Positions 42,431 to 51,962 of a stretch of DNA of 64,000 nucleotides are shown piece after piece (positions within the stretch are counted from its first letter, which is position 1; each line of letters starts with the position of its first letter). Source of the DNA: Lachnospiraceae bacterium (lineage in GTDB: Bacteria > Bacillota > Clostridia > Lachnospirales > Lachnospiraceae); the NCBI GenBank assembly GCA_902381685.1, contig LR698958.1:1241672-1305671 (forward strand). The letters run 5' to 3'. The notes under the pieces are model-generated. The model made no database searches. It saw only the letters and a program-made list of their open reading frames with translations, and was not told the origin of the DNA. Both the position numbers and the translations under genes were made by a program.

Positions 42431-43744
42431 CTATATATTATTTATAATTGCTTCTATTAAATCTTGTCCGCTTGATTTTACAATATCTATATCTACTTGT
42501 AAAGACTCTTTCAAGTCTGTCAATGTCACATCATCTAAAAGCACTTCTTCTCCGTCCCTGAGCATACTGCACGGCAACAGCAAAGTATCTCCTAAAGGCT
42601 GTCCTTTTAACTGTCCGATTAAGTCCTGCCCTGTAATCAATCCTGCAACCGTAATTTTCTCTCCAAAGAAATTATTGATAATCTTATATAAATGTACGGT
42701 GATATTTGGATATTTTGTCTGCAGTCTTTCAACCATTCTCTTCAAATACGGATACGCAAGCACTCCTGTAGCAAGAGAAATCTCTCTTCGTCTGTCGTCC
42801 CCCACAAGAGTGTCAAACTCTTCCTCAAACTCATTTTGCAGAAGTCTTAACATTCCTACTCCGTTTTCTAACTGCAGATAGCCGTCATATCTTTCTTCTT
42901 CCGGCACTTCTTCCTCAGCAAGAATATACCACTCATCACCCGCGTGAATGAAATGTGTTCCGTGTTCTTCATAAATTTTCTTCTGCCATTTATGAATGGT
43001 TTCCAGCACCTTTTTTGCATCTTCTTTCTCAAAAGATTCAAGCGGGTACAATCCTTCGCGATATTTTGTAAGACCTACGGGCACAACGGAAACACTCTGC
43101 AGATATGGAAGATATTTTGTCATGTCCCTTATACTTCGCTCCAACTCTTCCCCGTCATTTTCTCCTTTACAGAGTACAATCTGACCGTTCATCGTAATTC
43201 CACCTTCATATAGAATATCCACTTTCTTCAGCGCTTCCCCCGCAAAACGATTGTGCAGCATTTTACAACGCAATTCAGGGTTTGTCGTGTGTATGGAAAT
43301 ATTAATCGGTTCAAGATGATATTTCACTATTCTTCTCACATCATCATCACTCATATTTGTCAGCGTAATATAATTTCCCTGCAGGAAAGACAAACGCGAG
43401 TCATCATCTTTAAAGTAAAGTGTGTCACGCATTCCCTTTGGCATCTGATCAATAAAACAAAACATACATTTATTTCTGCAGGAACGGTACTCGTCCATCA
43501 GTCCCTGCTCAAAACTAATGCCCAAGTCCTCTTCATAGTCTTTCTCAATCTCCAGTTCCCACTGTTCTCCGTCCGGTTTCTCTATCAATACGATTAATTC
43601 TTCATCATTCACCAAAAAATGATAATCAAATACATCTTCTATCTCATTGTCGTTGATGCTGATAAGTTTATCTCCCGCTTCTATTCCTAATTCCCATGCA
43701 ATGCTTCCCTCTTCCACACTGCGAATGATATGTTCCTTTTTCAT
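42431..43744 (-). CDS. DUF512 protein: PDZ-like domain plus radical SAM-type cluster motif
   Basis: 437 residues. N-terminal PDZ-like domain ([17 protein letters not shown], about 14-30), [12 protein letters not shown] with CxxxCxxC at about 89-96, typical of a SAM-binding [4Fe-4S] site, then the DUF512 domain to the C-terminus ([15 protein letters not shown], [15 protein letters not shown]). Found with der in clostridia and cyanobacteria; no reaction assigned. First gene of the der-plsY-gpsA operon. Confidence 0.88.
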   Translation of the reverse strand: MKKEHIIRSVEEGSIAWELGIEAGDKLISINDNEIEDVFDYHFLVNDEELIVLIEKPDGEQWELEIEKDYEEDLGISFEQGLMDEYRSCRNKCMFCFIDQMPKGMRDTLYFKDDDSRLSFLQGNYITLTNMSDDDVRRIVKYHLEPINISIHTTNPELRCKMLHNRFAGEALKKVDILYEGGITMNGQIVLCKGENDGEELERSIRDMTKYLPYLQSVSVVPVGLTKYREGLYPLESFEKEDAKKVLETIHKWQKKIYEEHGTHFIHAGDEWYILAEEEVPEEERYDGYLQLENGVGMLRLLQNEFEEEFDTLVGDDRRREISLATGVLAYPYLKRMVERLQTKYPNITVHLYKIINNFFGEKITVAGLITGQDLIGQLKGQPLGDTLLLPCSMLRDGEEVLLDDVTLTDLKESLQVDIDIVKSSGQDLIEAIINNI

Positions 43745-43785
43745 GTTTTACTCCTGTCATCAAACAAATCTTCTTTATCTTCTCT

Positions 43786-43814
43786 ATCATACTAAATTTT
43801 TAAAGAAAATGCAA
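43786..43814 (-). promoter_or_regulatory. promoter of the DUF512-der-plsY-gpsA operon
   Basis: Minus strand TTGCAT (43809-43814), 17-bp spacer, TATGAT (43786-43791), about 42 bases before the start codon. Confidence 0.7.
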
Positions 43815-43831
43815 TTTTTAACGCTGCCTTG

Positions 43832-43860
43832 TTGAATCCACTGTTCTTTTTTGCTAAAAT
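43832..43860 (+). promoter_or_regulatory. promoter of prs
   Basis: TTGAAT (43832-43837), 17-bp spacer ending TTGC (extended -10), TAAAAT (43855-43860), 39 bases before the start. Confidence 0.7.
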
Positions 43861-43899
43861 ATTTCTGAAAAAAAGAATCATATAGAAACGGAGGCCACT

Positions 43900-45072
43900 A
43901 TGCCAAATTTAAAAGTTTTAGAACAGAGTTTACCGATAGCACCTCTTAAAATCGCAGCATTAGAAAGTTGCACGGATTTAGCAAAAAAGGTAAATGACTA
44001 TATCGTACAGTTTCGTCATGCACCTGTCGTAGATTCCATCGATCCGACATTATTTGCAAATCATCAGACAGACAACTATCTTGCAAGTCTTTCCTGCCCT
44101 CGTTTCGGCTCCGGGGAAGCAAAAGGTATGTTCCACGAATCCATTCGCGGCTGCGATTTATTTGTTATGGTCGACGTATGTAACTATAGTTTAACTTACA
44201 GCGTGAACGGTCACTTAAATCATATGTCACCGGACGACCATTATCAGGATTTAAAACGTATTATTTCCGCAGCAACGGGAAAAGCACACCGCATCAACGT
44301 TATCATGCCTTTCTTATACGAAAGCCGTCAACACAAACGTACAAAACGTGAATCATTAGACTGTGCCTTCGCATTGGAAGAATTGACAAATATGGGTGTT
44401 TCTAACATTCTTACTTTTGACGCCCACGATCCTCGTGTGCAGAATGCCATTCCATTAAAGGGATTTGACAACTTCACTCCGCCATATCAGTTTATGAAAG
44501 CACTTTTCCGCTCAGTTCCTGATTTACAGGTGGACAAAGACCATTTAATGATTATCAGCCCTGATGAGGGAGCAATGCACCGTGCGGTATACTTCTCTAA
44601 CGTACTCGGAGTAGATATGGGTATGTTCTACAAGAGACGCGACTACTCTACTGTTGTCAACGGTAAAAACCCTATCGTTGCCCACGAATTCCTCGGTGAT
44701 GATATTCGCGGAAAAGACTTAATCATCATTGACGACATGATTTCTTCAGGAGAAAGTATGCTTGATGTTGCAAAACAGTTAAAAACTCGCGGAGCAGGAC
44801 GCGTATTTGTTTGTACAACATTTGGTTTATTCACGGAAGGTTTTGCAAAATTTGACGAATACTATGAAAAAGGTTATATTGACCGTGTCATTACAACAAA
44901 TCTTACTTACCTTCCTAAAGAAGTTCACGAAAAACCTTATTTCGTAACTGCTGACATGAGTAAATTCCTTGCCTTAATTATCGATTCTTTGAATCATGAT
45001 TTGACAATCGGTTCTGTCTTAAATCCAACAGACAGAATCCACCAGTTACTGGCAAAACATAAGCAGATTTAA
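43900..45072 (+). CDS. prs: ribose-phosphate pyrophosphokinase, long form
   Basis: 390 residues, about 70 longer than the common 315-320 type; the extra length is an N-terminal stretch and insertions. PRPP loop DLIIIDDMISSGESM (about 276-290), the flexible-loop equivalent YESRQHKRTKRES (about 147-159) and DAHDPRVQNAI are present. It makes PRPP, feeding Xpt, PyrE and purine synthesis. Such long forms occur in Lachnospiraceae. RBS CGGAGG; ends with a strong terminator. Confidence 0.93.
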   Translation: MPNLKVLEQSLPIAPLKIAALESCTDLAKKVNDYIVQFRHAPVVDSIDPTLFANHQTDNYLASLSCPRFGSGEAKGMFHESIRGCDLFVMVDVCNYSLTYSVNGHLNHMSPDDHYQDLKRIISAATGKAHRINVIMPFLYESRQHKRTKRESLDCAFALEELTNMGVSNILTFDAHDPRVQNAIPLKGFDNFTPPYQFMKALFRSVPDLQVDKDHLMIISPDEGAMHRAVYFSNVLGVDMGMFYKRRDYSTVVNGKNPIVAHEFLGDDIRGKDLIIIDDMISSGESMLDVAKQLKTRGAGRVFVCTTFGLFTEGFAKFDEYYEKGYIDRVITTNLTYLPKEVHEKPYFVTADMSKFLALIIDSLNHDLTIGSVLNPTDRIHQLLAKHKQI

Positions 45073-45079
45073 TGACTTA

Positions 45080-45116
45080 AAAATGGTGTGACCACTCAAT
45101 TCGGTCACACCATTTT
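45080..45116. terminator. bidirectional terminator between prs and the deacetylase gene
   Basis: AAAATGGTGTGACC (45080-45093) pairs with GGTCACACCATTTT (45103-45116), 14 bp, then more Ts. Confidence 0.92.
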
Positions 45117-45123
45117 TTATTCT

Positions 45124-46545
45124 CTATTTACGGAACTGTGAATAACTTACTCCATTTTCCATTGTAACTCCTCTTGCTTCAGCCAACTCACTTACCGTAA
45201 CTAACTGGTAACCCTTCTGAATCAGCATCGGAATTAATTGTACTGCCGCTTCAACAGATTGTTTATGGATATCATGCATAAGTACAATATCCCCGTCTTT
45301 TGCATTTTTCAACACATTATTAATTGTGCTTTGTACATTTCTTGTTTTCCAGTCAAGCGTGTCTATCGACCACATGATAATTGGCTGTCCCACAGTCGCT
45401 TTTACCGTATCATTTTTCTTACCATAAGGCGGTCTCACCAATGTTGTCGGGAATCCTCCGGTCGCTTTTGACACTGCATGTGCGGTCGTTGAAATTTCCT
45501 TGCGGATTTCCTCCGGCGTAAGTGTGGTAAGTGCCGTATGTGTTGTAGAATGATTTGCCAATTCACAGCCGATTTCCTGCATTTTCTTCACAGCATTCGG
45601 ATATTTCTCTACCTTCGGAGCAAGCATAAAGAAAGTTGCCCGTGCATTGTTTGCTTTCAAGGCATCTAATATCTTCTCCGTATCCGGTCCGGGACCGTCG
45701 TCAAACGTAAGGGCAATCATCGGCTTATTAGAATCTATCGAATTTTCTTCTGAAATCAACTTTCCGTCCTTTGCAAATTCACATTTCTTCGTGCCAATCT
45801 GCTGCTTTCCCGTAACTGCCTTTCCATCTTTATCAAAATAGTATTTATCGTCTTTAATCTTCTGCCAGCCGACTGCCATACTTCCATCTTGCTTTAAGTA
45901 AATCTTTACGCCGTCTTTCTCCTGCCAGCCGGTCTGCATAACACCTTTTTTGTCAAAATAATAAATTTGTCCATCTTTCTCCTGCCAGCCGGTCTGCTTC
46001 TTCCCGTCTGCTCCCATGTAATATGTTTTTCCTTTTGAAACTACAAATTCATTGGCTGCATATTGACCGTCATTTTTCTTGAATTTATCATTTTCCCATT
46101 GTCCGTATTTATTCTTTACAGTGACTTTTCCATCTTGCAAATCAATTCTGACTTTACCCAGCCAGTCTTTTGCCAGGGAATCTTCAATCTTCTCAGATAA
46201 TTTTATCTTAATCGGAAACTCCCCGTCCACTTTACCGTCTGCACTGCAGGAAATCTGATAGTGATTTCCCTTATTAAAACTATCCAATAAATCCTGCACT
46301 GTATAACCTGTATCTTCATTCAGTACCAGTTTCATGTCCCCTTTACCGCTTGCCTTTGCCGTAATCTCAGGTACTTCTTCCTCCTGAACCATCTCCACAG
46401 ATTCAGGTCTGAGTATAATCACTGCCTTCTCACTCTCTTCTGCGGCCGTTGACGTTTGCAACACTCCCATAACCACAAAACATAGTAACAGACATATAAC
46501 AACTTTCCATATATGGTTGTCTTTTTTGAATTTTTCCCTTATCAT
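45124..46545 (-). CDS. polysaccharide deacetylase with choline-binding-like repeats
   Basis: 473 residues. N-terminal signal/membrane anchor (about 12-32). A central block of four to five wall-binding repeats of the form GWQxxDGxxYYFDxxG (about 170-265). C-terminal NodB/CE4 domain: ALTFDDGPGPDTEKIL with the metal Asp pair (about 280-295), ANHSTTHTALTTL with the His metal ligands (about 331-343), VRPPYGKKN, MWSIDTLDW and IVLMHDIHKQ. It removes acetyl from peptidoglycan or a related glycan at the surface. Its own promoter precedes it, so it is separate from yajC. Confidence 0.9.
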   Translation of the reverse strand: MIREKFKKDNHIWKVVICLLLCFVVMGVLQTSTAAEESEKAVIILRPESVEMVQEEEVPEITAKASGKGDMKLVLNEDTGYTVQDLLDSFNKGNHYQISCSADGKVDGEFPIKIKLSEKIEDSLAKDWLGKVRIDLQDGKVTVKNKYGQWENDKFKKNDGQYAANEFVVSKGKTYYMGADGKKQTGWQEKDGQIYYFDKKGVMQTGWQEKDGVKIYLKQDGSMAVGWQKIKDDKYYFDKDGKAVTGKQQIGTKKCEFAKDGKLISEENSIDSNKPMIALTFDDGPGPDTEKILDALKANNARATFFMLAPKVEKYPNAVKKMQEIGCELANHSTTHTALTTLTPEEIRKEISTTAHAVSKATGGFPTTLVRPPYGKKNDTVKATVGQPIIMWSIDTLDWKTRNVQSTINNVLKNAKDGDIVLMHDIHKQSVEAAVQLIPMLIQKGYQLVTVSELAEARGVTMENGVSYSQFRK

Positions 46546-46582
46546 TCGTAATCTCCCCTATGCTGTTTTAATCTTATTTTTT

Positions 46583-46611
46583 ATTATAGACTATCCCCAA
46601 TCCCTATGCAA
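46583..46611 (-). promoter_or_regulatory. promoter of the deacetylase gene
   Basis: Minus strand TTGCAT (46606-46611), 17-bp spacer, TATAAT (46583-46588), about 38 bases before the start. Confidence 0.78.
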
Positions 46612-46749
46612 CAAAACAACATTTAAGTTTTCTTTAAATTTGTTAACTTTTTTGTAACTATTCAGCCATGCAAAAAATATATAAGTGGCGATAGACACAT
46701 TGACTGCTCAGCAGGACTATAATTAATTTTCTCTGCCTGCTAAACGACA

Positions 46750-46783
46750 ATAAAGGCGAAACTCTTACGAGTTTCGCCTTTAT
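46750..46783 (-). terminator. terminator after yajC
   Basis: 15-bp perfect stem, arms 46750-46764 and 46769-46783, loop of four. Its T-tract on the minus strand is short. The remaining intergenic bases 46612-46749 show no feature. Confidence 0.75.
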
Positions 46784-46802
46784 ATCTGCTTTGCTTAATC
46801 TT

Positions 46803-47075
46803 CTAGTTTTCTGTACCCGGCTTTTCAACCTGGCTAATTGCTGCTTTCTGCATTGGAATACGGCAATTCTTATTATTACCAAATTCTACAACAACATCAT
46901 CTTCCTGAACATCAATAACTACTCCGTAGAAACCGCTTGTTGTTAAAACAGTATCCCCTACCTCTAATTCCGACAACATCAGTTTAATTCTTTTCTGTTC
47001 TTTCTTCTGAGGACGCATAAGTAAAAACCAAAATCCTCCTAAAATTACTGCATAAACAATAATGATACTTAACAT
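46803..47075 (-). CDS. yajC: preprotein translocase accessory subunit YajC
   Basis: 90 residues. One N-terminal membrane helix (about 2-20), LLMRPQKKEQKRIKLMLSEL then VGDTVLTTSGFYGVVIDV, the classic YajC pattern. It associates with SecDF and SecYEG. Third gene of L,D-transpeptidase-tgt-yajC, tgt-yajC being a conserved pair. RBS AGGAGG. Confidence 0.94.
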   Translation of the reverse strand: MLSIIIVYAVILGGFWFLLMRPQKKEQKRIKLMLSELEVGDTVLTTSGFYGVVIDVQEDDVVVEFGNNKNCRIPMQKAAISQVEKPGTEN

Positions 47076-47163
47076 TATCTTTTCCTCCTAAATTTTGCGA
47101 TATTACCAATATACACAATTATAGGATATACATCAAGGCTTTTCCATAAATTTCATAAAAACT

Positions 47164-48297
47164 TTATATCTGCTTTCCCGACATACTATCCAGTTTTTGC
47201 TTCTTATATTCTTTGTATCTTCCTTCTTCGATTGCTTCTCTGATTTCTTCCATCATTGTATTATAGAAATACAAATTGTGAAGAACACATAAACGCATTC
47301 CCAACATCTCTTTCGCTTTTAACAGATGTCTTATATATGCCCGGCTGTATTTTCTGCAGGCAGGACACTGACAGCCTTCTTCTATCGGCCTGTCGTCCAA
47401 TTCATATTTTGCATTAAACAGATTTAATTTTCCATGATTTGTATAAACATGACCATGTCTTCCGTTTCTGCTTGGATAAACGCAGTCAAAGAAATCCACT
47501 CCCCTGTCGACCGCTTCCAGAATGTTTGCAGGTGTTCCCACTCCCATTAAATACGTCGGTTTATTTTCAGGTAAATGAGGGACTGTCGCATCAAGAATAC
47601 GATACATATCTTCATGGGATTCTCCTACTGCCAGACCCCCCAATGCGTATCCGTCCAAATCTAACTCAGAAATACGTTTCGCATGCTCAATTCTTATATC
47701 CTCGTAAATTGCTCCCTGATTGATTCCAAACAATAACTGATGCTTATTAATTGTATCAGGCAATTGATTTAAACGATTCATCTCCGCTTTACATCGTTCC
47801 AGCCATCTCGTCGTTCTCGCTACCGAATTTTCAATATACTGTCTGCTTGCGACACTTGAAGGACACTCATCAAACGCCATCGCAATTGTAGATGCAAGAT
47901 TTGACTGAATCTGCATACTCTCTTCCGGTCCCATGAAAATTTTCTTTCCATCAATATGTGATTGAAAATAAACTCCCTCTTCTTTAATCTTTCTCAATCC
48001 CGACAAAGAGAACACTTGGAATCCACCTGAGTCTGTTAAAATTGGTTTGTCCCACACCATAAATTTGTGAAGCCCGCCCAGTTTTTTTACAACCTCATCA
48101 CCCGGACGTACGTGAAGATGATATGTGTTTGATAATTCCACCTGTGTTTTTATTCCCTGTAAATCTTCCGTGGACACTGCGCCTTTGATGGCAGCAGCCG
48201 TCCCTACATTCATAAATACAGGCGTTTCAATTGTGCCATGCACCGTTTCCAGTCTTCCTCTTTTAGCAAGACCGTCTTTCTTAATAATTTTATACAT
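47164..48297 (-). CDS. tgt: queuine/preQ1 tRNA-ribosyltransferase
   Basis: 377 residues. LTDSGGFQVFSL (about 88-99) holds the conserved Asp; FDCVYPSRNGRHG has the catalytic nucleophile Asp; zinc ligands in CQCPACRKYS and LCVLHNLYF (about 308-345). It exchanges guanine 34 for preQ1 in GUN anticodon tRNAs. Followed by yajC. Confidence 0.96.
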   Translation of the reverse strand: MYKIIKKDGLAKRGRLETVHGTIETPVFMNVGTAAAIKGAVSTEDLQGIKTQVELSNTYHLHVRPGDEVVKKLGGLHKFMVWDKPILTDSGGFQVFSLSGLRKIKEEGVYFQSHIDGKKIFMGPEESMQIQSNLASTIAMAFDECPSSVASRQYIENSVARTTRWLERCKAEMNRLNQLPDTINKHQLLFGINQGAIYEDIRIEHAKRISELDLDGYALGGLAVGESHEDMYRILDATVPHLPENKPTYLMGVGTPANILEAVDRGVDFFDCVYPSRNGRHGHVYTNHGKLNLFNAKYELDDRPIEEGCQCPACRKYSRAYIRHLLKAKEMLGMRLCVLHNLYFYNTMMEEIREAIEEGRYKEYKKQKLDSMSGKQI

Positions 48298-48316
48298 ATA
48301 TTTCTATCCTTTTCTT

Positions 48317-49939
48317 TTAATAGTGACAGATAACCGGAGTTCCTGCTTTTAGATATCCGAATAACTGCTGCGCTTTATCATAAGGCATGTTGACACAGCC
48401 GTGTGAACCATGTGTCAAATATCTGTTTCCTCCAAACGAACTCTGCCATGTTGCATCGTGGAAACCGATTCCTCCGTTAAACGGCATCCAAAAATCTACC
48501 GGTGTTTCATATTCCCTCTTACCGTTTGGCAAAATTTTACCTCGCAGCACTGCACCCTTCTGTGTGTAAGTAACTGTGTATGTTCCCTGAGGAGTCGCAT
48601 GTCCGGTACTTGGCTTTCCTGTTACAATCGGACTTTCCATCATCAGTTTACCGTTTTGGAAGAACCACATATGTTGTGTTGTCAAATCAACTTCGGCATA
48701 TGTATTTCCGAAATCATTGCCTTCATGTGATACCGCTTTTCTTTTATATTCCGGTTCACGTTTTACGGAGTTACCTGCAAGAATATCCTCCGTTAATTTC
48801 TTATATTCTCCATCTTGATTAATTTTCCAGCCATAAACTCCATTTTTCACTTCCACAGTCTTTCCTGTAGCAGTTACAAAAGAACGCGGTTTTCCCGAAG
48901 TGTCATATTTGCTTGCAAGTTTCTTAATGTATGCCTTCACTTCTTTTTCTTTGAAACTTACATTCATATTTTCATCGACTGAAAGCCAGTCTGAAATACT
49001 TCCTTTATCCACTTTCTCTGTAAACGGTTTAAAATCATAAGTAATCTCAGCCGTCAGACATTTGTTTAACGCGTCCTTTGCTGAAACAACTTCTTTTGAG
49101 TCAGAGACATATTTCGGCTCATAGTATGCCTTGCTTTTCTTCATATCCACTTCTTCATTCAAGCCGTCCAAATGTTCCTCGATTACTTTTGTAAGATTTT
49201 CTACATTGACTTCATTTCCATAAACTTCTTTCTGGATAGTAAATTCAGTTCCATCAAATACAGGTGTAGCCGAAACTGATTTTACCGGGTTCTGGTTTTT
49301 TACACTCTCTAACTGACTGATTTGTGCGCTTAATTTCTGTTTATCATAAGTGACACCAATCTCAATCTCTCTTATATCTTTCTTAAAAAGCGATTTTGGC
49401 CATAAAAACGGATTTTGAGATTTTAACACTTTCTGAAGTTCATTTCCCGGATTATATTTCAGGTCGATTTCTTTTCCCTGAATCTTCTCGGTCTGTCCAT
49501 CGCTTCTTTTTAATGTCAATTCATAATCACTTATCTGTTTTTCAATGGATTTTTCCACATGTGCAACACTCTTGCCACCAAATTTATTTTCATTTATCGT
49601 TGTTCCAAAATAAAAATGGCTGTTAAAATAAAATGCAAATCCCAAATAGACAACAAGCAAAACGCCTGCCAAAGATAGGGAAGCAATTATCCATTTCTTT
49701 CCCGATTTAGATTTTTCTTTTTCCCTTTTTCTCTTCTTTGGACGATAATTGGGGTTCTTCTCGTCCTCATCATACAGAAAAACTAACTCTCCCTCATTTG
49801 TTTCCTGCTTTTTTTCTTCTTTACTGACAAATCCGGATAAGTCTTCTGTTTCCAAAGCCTCCAGTTCCGCAAGCAGTTCCTTTTGTCTTGTATCGTTTTG
49901 AGATGATACATTTTTCTTGTCTTTACTCATATCACTCAT
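48317..49939 (-). CDS. L,D-transpeptidase with peptidoglycan-binding domains
   Basis: 540 residues from the ATG at 49939 (GGGAGAAG upstream; the in-frame 49990 start is not preceded by a site). A charged cytoplasmic N-terminus of about 75 residues (EKNPNYRPKKRKREKEK), one membrane helix (about 79-100), two peptidoglycan-binding-type repeats (about 110-270 and 300-390) and a C-terminal YkuD domain with HGSHGCVNMP holding the catalytic His/Cys. It makes 3-3 cross-links in the wall. First gene before tgt-yajC, an unusual partner. Confidence 0.9.
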   Translation of the reverse strand: MSDMSKDKKNVSSQNDTRQKELLAELEALETEDLSGFVSKEEKKQETNEGELVFLYDEDEKNPNYRPKKRKREKEKSKSGKKWIIASLSLAGVLLVVYLGFAFYFNSHFYFGTTINENKFGGKSVAHVEKSIEKQISDYELTLKRSDGQTEKIQGKEIDLKYNPGNELQKVLKSQNPFLWPKSLFKKDIREIEIGVTYDKQKLSAQISQLESVKNQNPVKSVSATPVFDGTEFTIQKEVYGNEVNVENLTKVIEEHLDGLNEEVDMKKSKAYYEPKYVSDSKEVVSAKDALNKCLTAEITYDFKPFTEKVDKGSISDWLSVDENMNVSFKEKEVKAYIKKLASKYDTSGKPRSFVTATGKTVEVKNGVYGWKINQDGEYKKLTEDILAGNSVKREPEYKRKAVSHEGNDFGNTYAEVDLTTQHMWFFQNGKLMMESPIVTGKPSTGHATPQGTYTVTYTQKGAVLRGKILPNGKREYETPVDFWMPFNGGIGFHDATWQSSFGGNRYLTHGSHGCVNMPYDKAQQLFGYLKAGTPVICHY

Positions 49940-50025
49940 TGAATACTTCTCCCTTTTATCTTTTTTAAGCAAATCAATAGCCAAAGCCAATATTTACCAA
50001 AAGTATTGCTTTGACTATCGTGTCT

Positions 50026-50054
50026 ATTATAATACGTTGCCCGGTAAATGTATA
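50026..50054 (-). promoter_or_regulatory. promoter of L,D-transpeptidase-tgt-yajC
   Basis: Minus strand TATACA (50049-50054), 17-bp spacer, TATAAT (50026-50031); -35 is weak. Confidence 0.55.
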
Positions 50055-50077
50055 TAGAAAACTTTAAAAATTAATAA

Positions 50078-50106
50078 TTGCGTGATATTTAACCTTATTC
50101 TATAAT
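50078..50106 (+). promoter_or_regulatory. promoter of aroC
   Basis: TTGCGT (50078-50083), 17-bp spacer, TATAAT (50101-50106), 33 bases before the start, divergent from the transpeptidase promoter. Confidence 0.75.
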
Positions 50107-50139
50107 AGTTATGTAATAATTGTACAAAGGAGGTACACT

Positions 50140-51240
50140 ATGGCCGGATCAACATATGGAAATATTTTTCAGGTAACGACATGGGGCGAATCACATGGCA
50201 AAGGAATCGGTGTTGTCATTGACGGCTGTCCTGCCGGACTTTCCCTATGCGAAGAAGATATTCAGAAATATTTAGACCGAAGAAAACCGGGACAAAATAA
50301 ATACACAACAAAACGAAATGAAAGCGATACCGTAGAAATTTTATCAGGTGTCTTTGAAGGAAAAACAACGGGAACTCCCATTTCCCTTCTTGTTCGCAAC
50401 GAGGACCAACGCTCAAAAGATTATGGAAACATTGCTTCCTGCTACCGTCCGGGACATGCCGACTATACATTTGATGTAAAATACGGCTTCAGAGATTACA
50501 GAGGCGGAGGACGTTCTTCAGGTCGGGAAACAATCGGAAGAGTTGCCGGCGGTGCCGTCGCTTTAAAACTTTTGAGTGAATTAGGAATTACCGTTTCCGC
50601 CTATACAAAAGCTATCGGGCCTTATGAAATTCCTTCCTCTGCATATCGTTTTTCAGAAATGGAGGAAAATGTTTTCTGCATGCCCAATCTTGCATATGCG
50701 GAAAAAGCGTCGGAATTTTTAAATCAGTGTATGGAAAACTGCGATTCTGCGGGAGGAGTAATCGAATGTCAGGTGAAAAACCTTCCTGCCGGAATCGGTG
50801 AACCCGTATTCCACAAATTAGACGCCTGTCTTGCACAGGCAATGTTTTCTATCGGCGCAGTAAAAGGTTTTGAAATTGGAGACGGTTTCTGTGCTGCCAC
50901 ATCTTGCGGAAGTGAAAACAACGATGCTTTTTATACAGAAAATGGAAAAATATACAAAAAAACAAATCATGCCGGTGGAATTTTAGGAGGCATAAGCGAC
51001 GGAAACGATATTATTTTCCGCACAGCCTTCAAACCTACCCCTTCCATCGCAAAACAACAAAACACAGTTACCTCTTCGGGTGAAAATACTGTTCTATCCA
51101 TTCACGGAAGACACGACCCGATTATAGTTCCCCGCGCGATTGTCGTTGTGGAAACCATGACTGCACTGACTCTCATTGACTTACTTCTTGCAAACATGTC
51201 TTCCCGTCTGGAAAACATAACCCGTTTCTACGACCGTTAA
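50140..51240 (+). CDS. aroC: chorismate synthase
   Basis: 366 residues. GESHGKGIGVVIDGCPAG (about 13-30), RPGHADYTFDVKYGF and DYRGGGRSSGRETIGRVAGG (about 105-140) and RHDPIIVPRAIVVVE are diagnostic FMN/EPSP-binding segments. It converts EPSP to chorismate, which pheA consumes. RBS AAAGGAGG. Monocistronic with a terminator. Confidence 0.97.
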   Translation: MAGSTYGNIFQVTTWGESHGKGIGVVIDGCPAGLSLCEEDIQKYLDRRKPGQNKYTTKRNESDTVEILSGVFEGKTTGTPISLLVRNEDQRSKDYGNIASCYRPGHADYTFDVKYGFRDYRGGGRSSGRETIGRVAGGAVALKLLSELGITVSAYTKAIGPYEIPSSAYRFSEMEENVFCMPNLAYAEKASEFLNQCMENCDSAGGVIECQVKNLPAGIGEPVFHKLDACLAQAMFSIGAVKGFEIGDGFCAATSCGSENNDAFYTENGKIYKKTNHAGGILGGISDGNDIIFRTAFKPTPSIAKQQNTVTSSGENTVLSIHGRHDPIIVPRAIVVVETMTALTLIDLLLANMSSRLENITRFYDR

Positions 51241-51248
51241 AATATTAT

Positions 51249-51291
51249 AAAAAAGTGCTTCGACAAAAACTTCTGTTTGAAGCACTTTTTT
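51249..51291 (+). terminator. terminator of aroC
   Basis: AAAAAAGTGCTTC (51249-51261) pairs with GAAGCACTTTTTT (51279-51291); 13-bp stem with a 17-base loop. Confidence 0.88.
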
Positions 51292-51293
51292 TA

Positions 51294-51321
51294 TTGATTT
51301 TTTTACATTTTTCTGTATAAT
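51294..51321 (+). promoter_or_regulatory. promoter of the XRE-cupin/pot operon
   Basis: TTGATT (51294-51299), 16-bp spacer, TATAAT (51316-51321), directly after the aroC terminator. Confidence 0.7.
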
Positions 51322-51346
51322 AGTATTTGCGCGTTTTGTTAAGAAA

Positions 51347-51367
51347 TACTAAACTTTTTGTTTAGTA
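51347..51367 (+). promoter_or_regulatory. palindromic operator upstream of the XRE-cupin regulator
   Basis: TACTAAAC, TTTTT, GTTTAGTA: perfect 8-bp arms 26 bases after the -10 box and 33 before the start. Likely binding site of the regulator it precedes (autorepression). Confidence 0.6.
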
Positions 51368-51399
51368 AAGTCAATATTCATCAGACAGAAAGGAGATTT

Positions 51400-51939
51400 A
51401 TGCAAATTGGTCAGAAATTAAAAGGATTACGTATTGCAAAAAATTTAACTCAGGAAGAACTCGCCGACCGCGCGGAACTTTCAAAGGGATTTATTTCCCA
51501 GTTGGAAAGGGATTTAACTTCCCCTTCTATCTCTACTTTGGTCGATATTCTTCAATGTCTCGGAACCAGTTTGAAAGACTTTTTTCAGGAGGAATCTGAT
51601 GAACAGATTGTGTTTGGGAATGAAGACTATTTTGAAAAAGTAGATACAGAATTAAAAAATACAGTTGAATGGATTATTCCAAATGCGCAAAAAAATATGA
51701 TGGAACCGATTCGACTCACATTACAACCCGGTGGTTCTACTTATCCCGACCTTCCACATGAAGGAGAAGAATTTGGCTACGTCCTTCAGGGAAGCATACA
51801 AATTCATGTAGGGAAAAAAGTATACCACGCAAAAAAGGGGGAGGCCTTCTATTTCACTCCCCATTCAGAGCATTATATTAAAGCAAACCGCTCAACCGGT
51901 GCGAAACTTATCTGGGTAAGTACACCACCGAATTTTTAA
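51400..51939 (+). CDS. XRE-cupin transcriptional regulator (PuuR-like)
   Basis: 179 residues from the ATG at 51400 (AAAGGAG six bases upstream; the in-frame 51358 start would run through the operator). XRE helix-turn-helix about 5-60 ([29 protein letters not shown]), cupin domain about 100-178 ([32 protein letters not shown]). Such regulators sense small amines or related ligands. Immediately upstream of the polyamine ABC genes, 24 bases apart, so it likely controls spermidine/putrescine uptake. Confidence 0.93.
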   Translation: MQIGQKLKGLRIAKNLTQEELADRAELSKGFISQLERDLTSPSISTLVDILQCLGTSLKDFFQEESDEQIVFGNEDYFEKVDTELKNTVEWIIPNAQKNMMEPIRLTLQPGGSTYPDLPHEGEEFGYVLQGSIQIHVGKKVYHAKKGEAFYFTPHSEHYIKANRSTGAKLIWVSTPPNF

Positions 51940-51962
51940 TACTTACTACTAAGGAGGCTGTC

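Noticed and set aside
46658..46882. 74-residue minus-strand frame overlapping the end of yajC
   Set aside because: It runs through the yajC terminator and lacks a ribosome binding site; out of frame with yajC.
51347..51367. Hairpin TACTAAAC/GTTTAGTA as a terminator
   Set aside because: It lies downstream of a promoter, has AT-rich arms and no T-run; an operator fits better.
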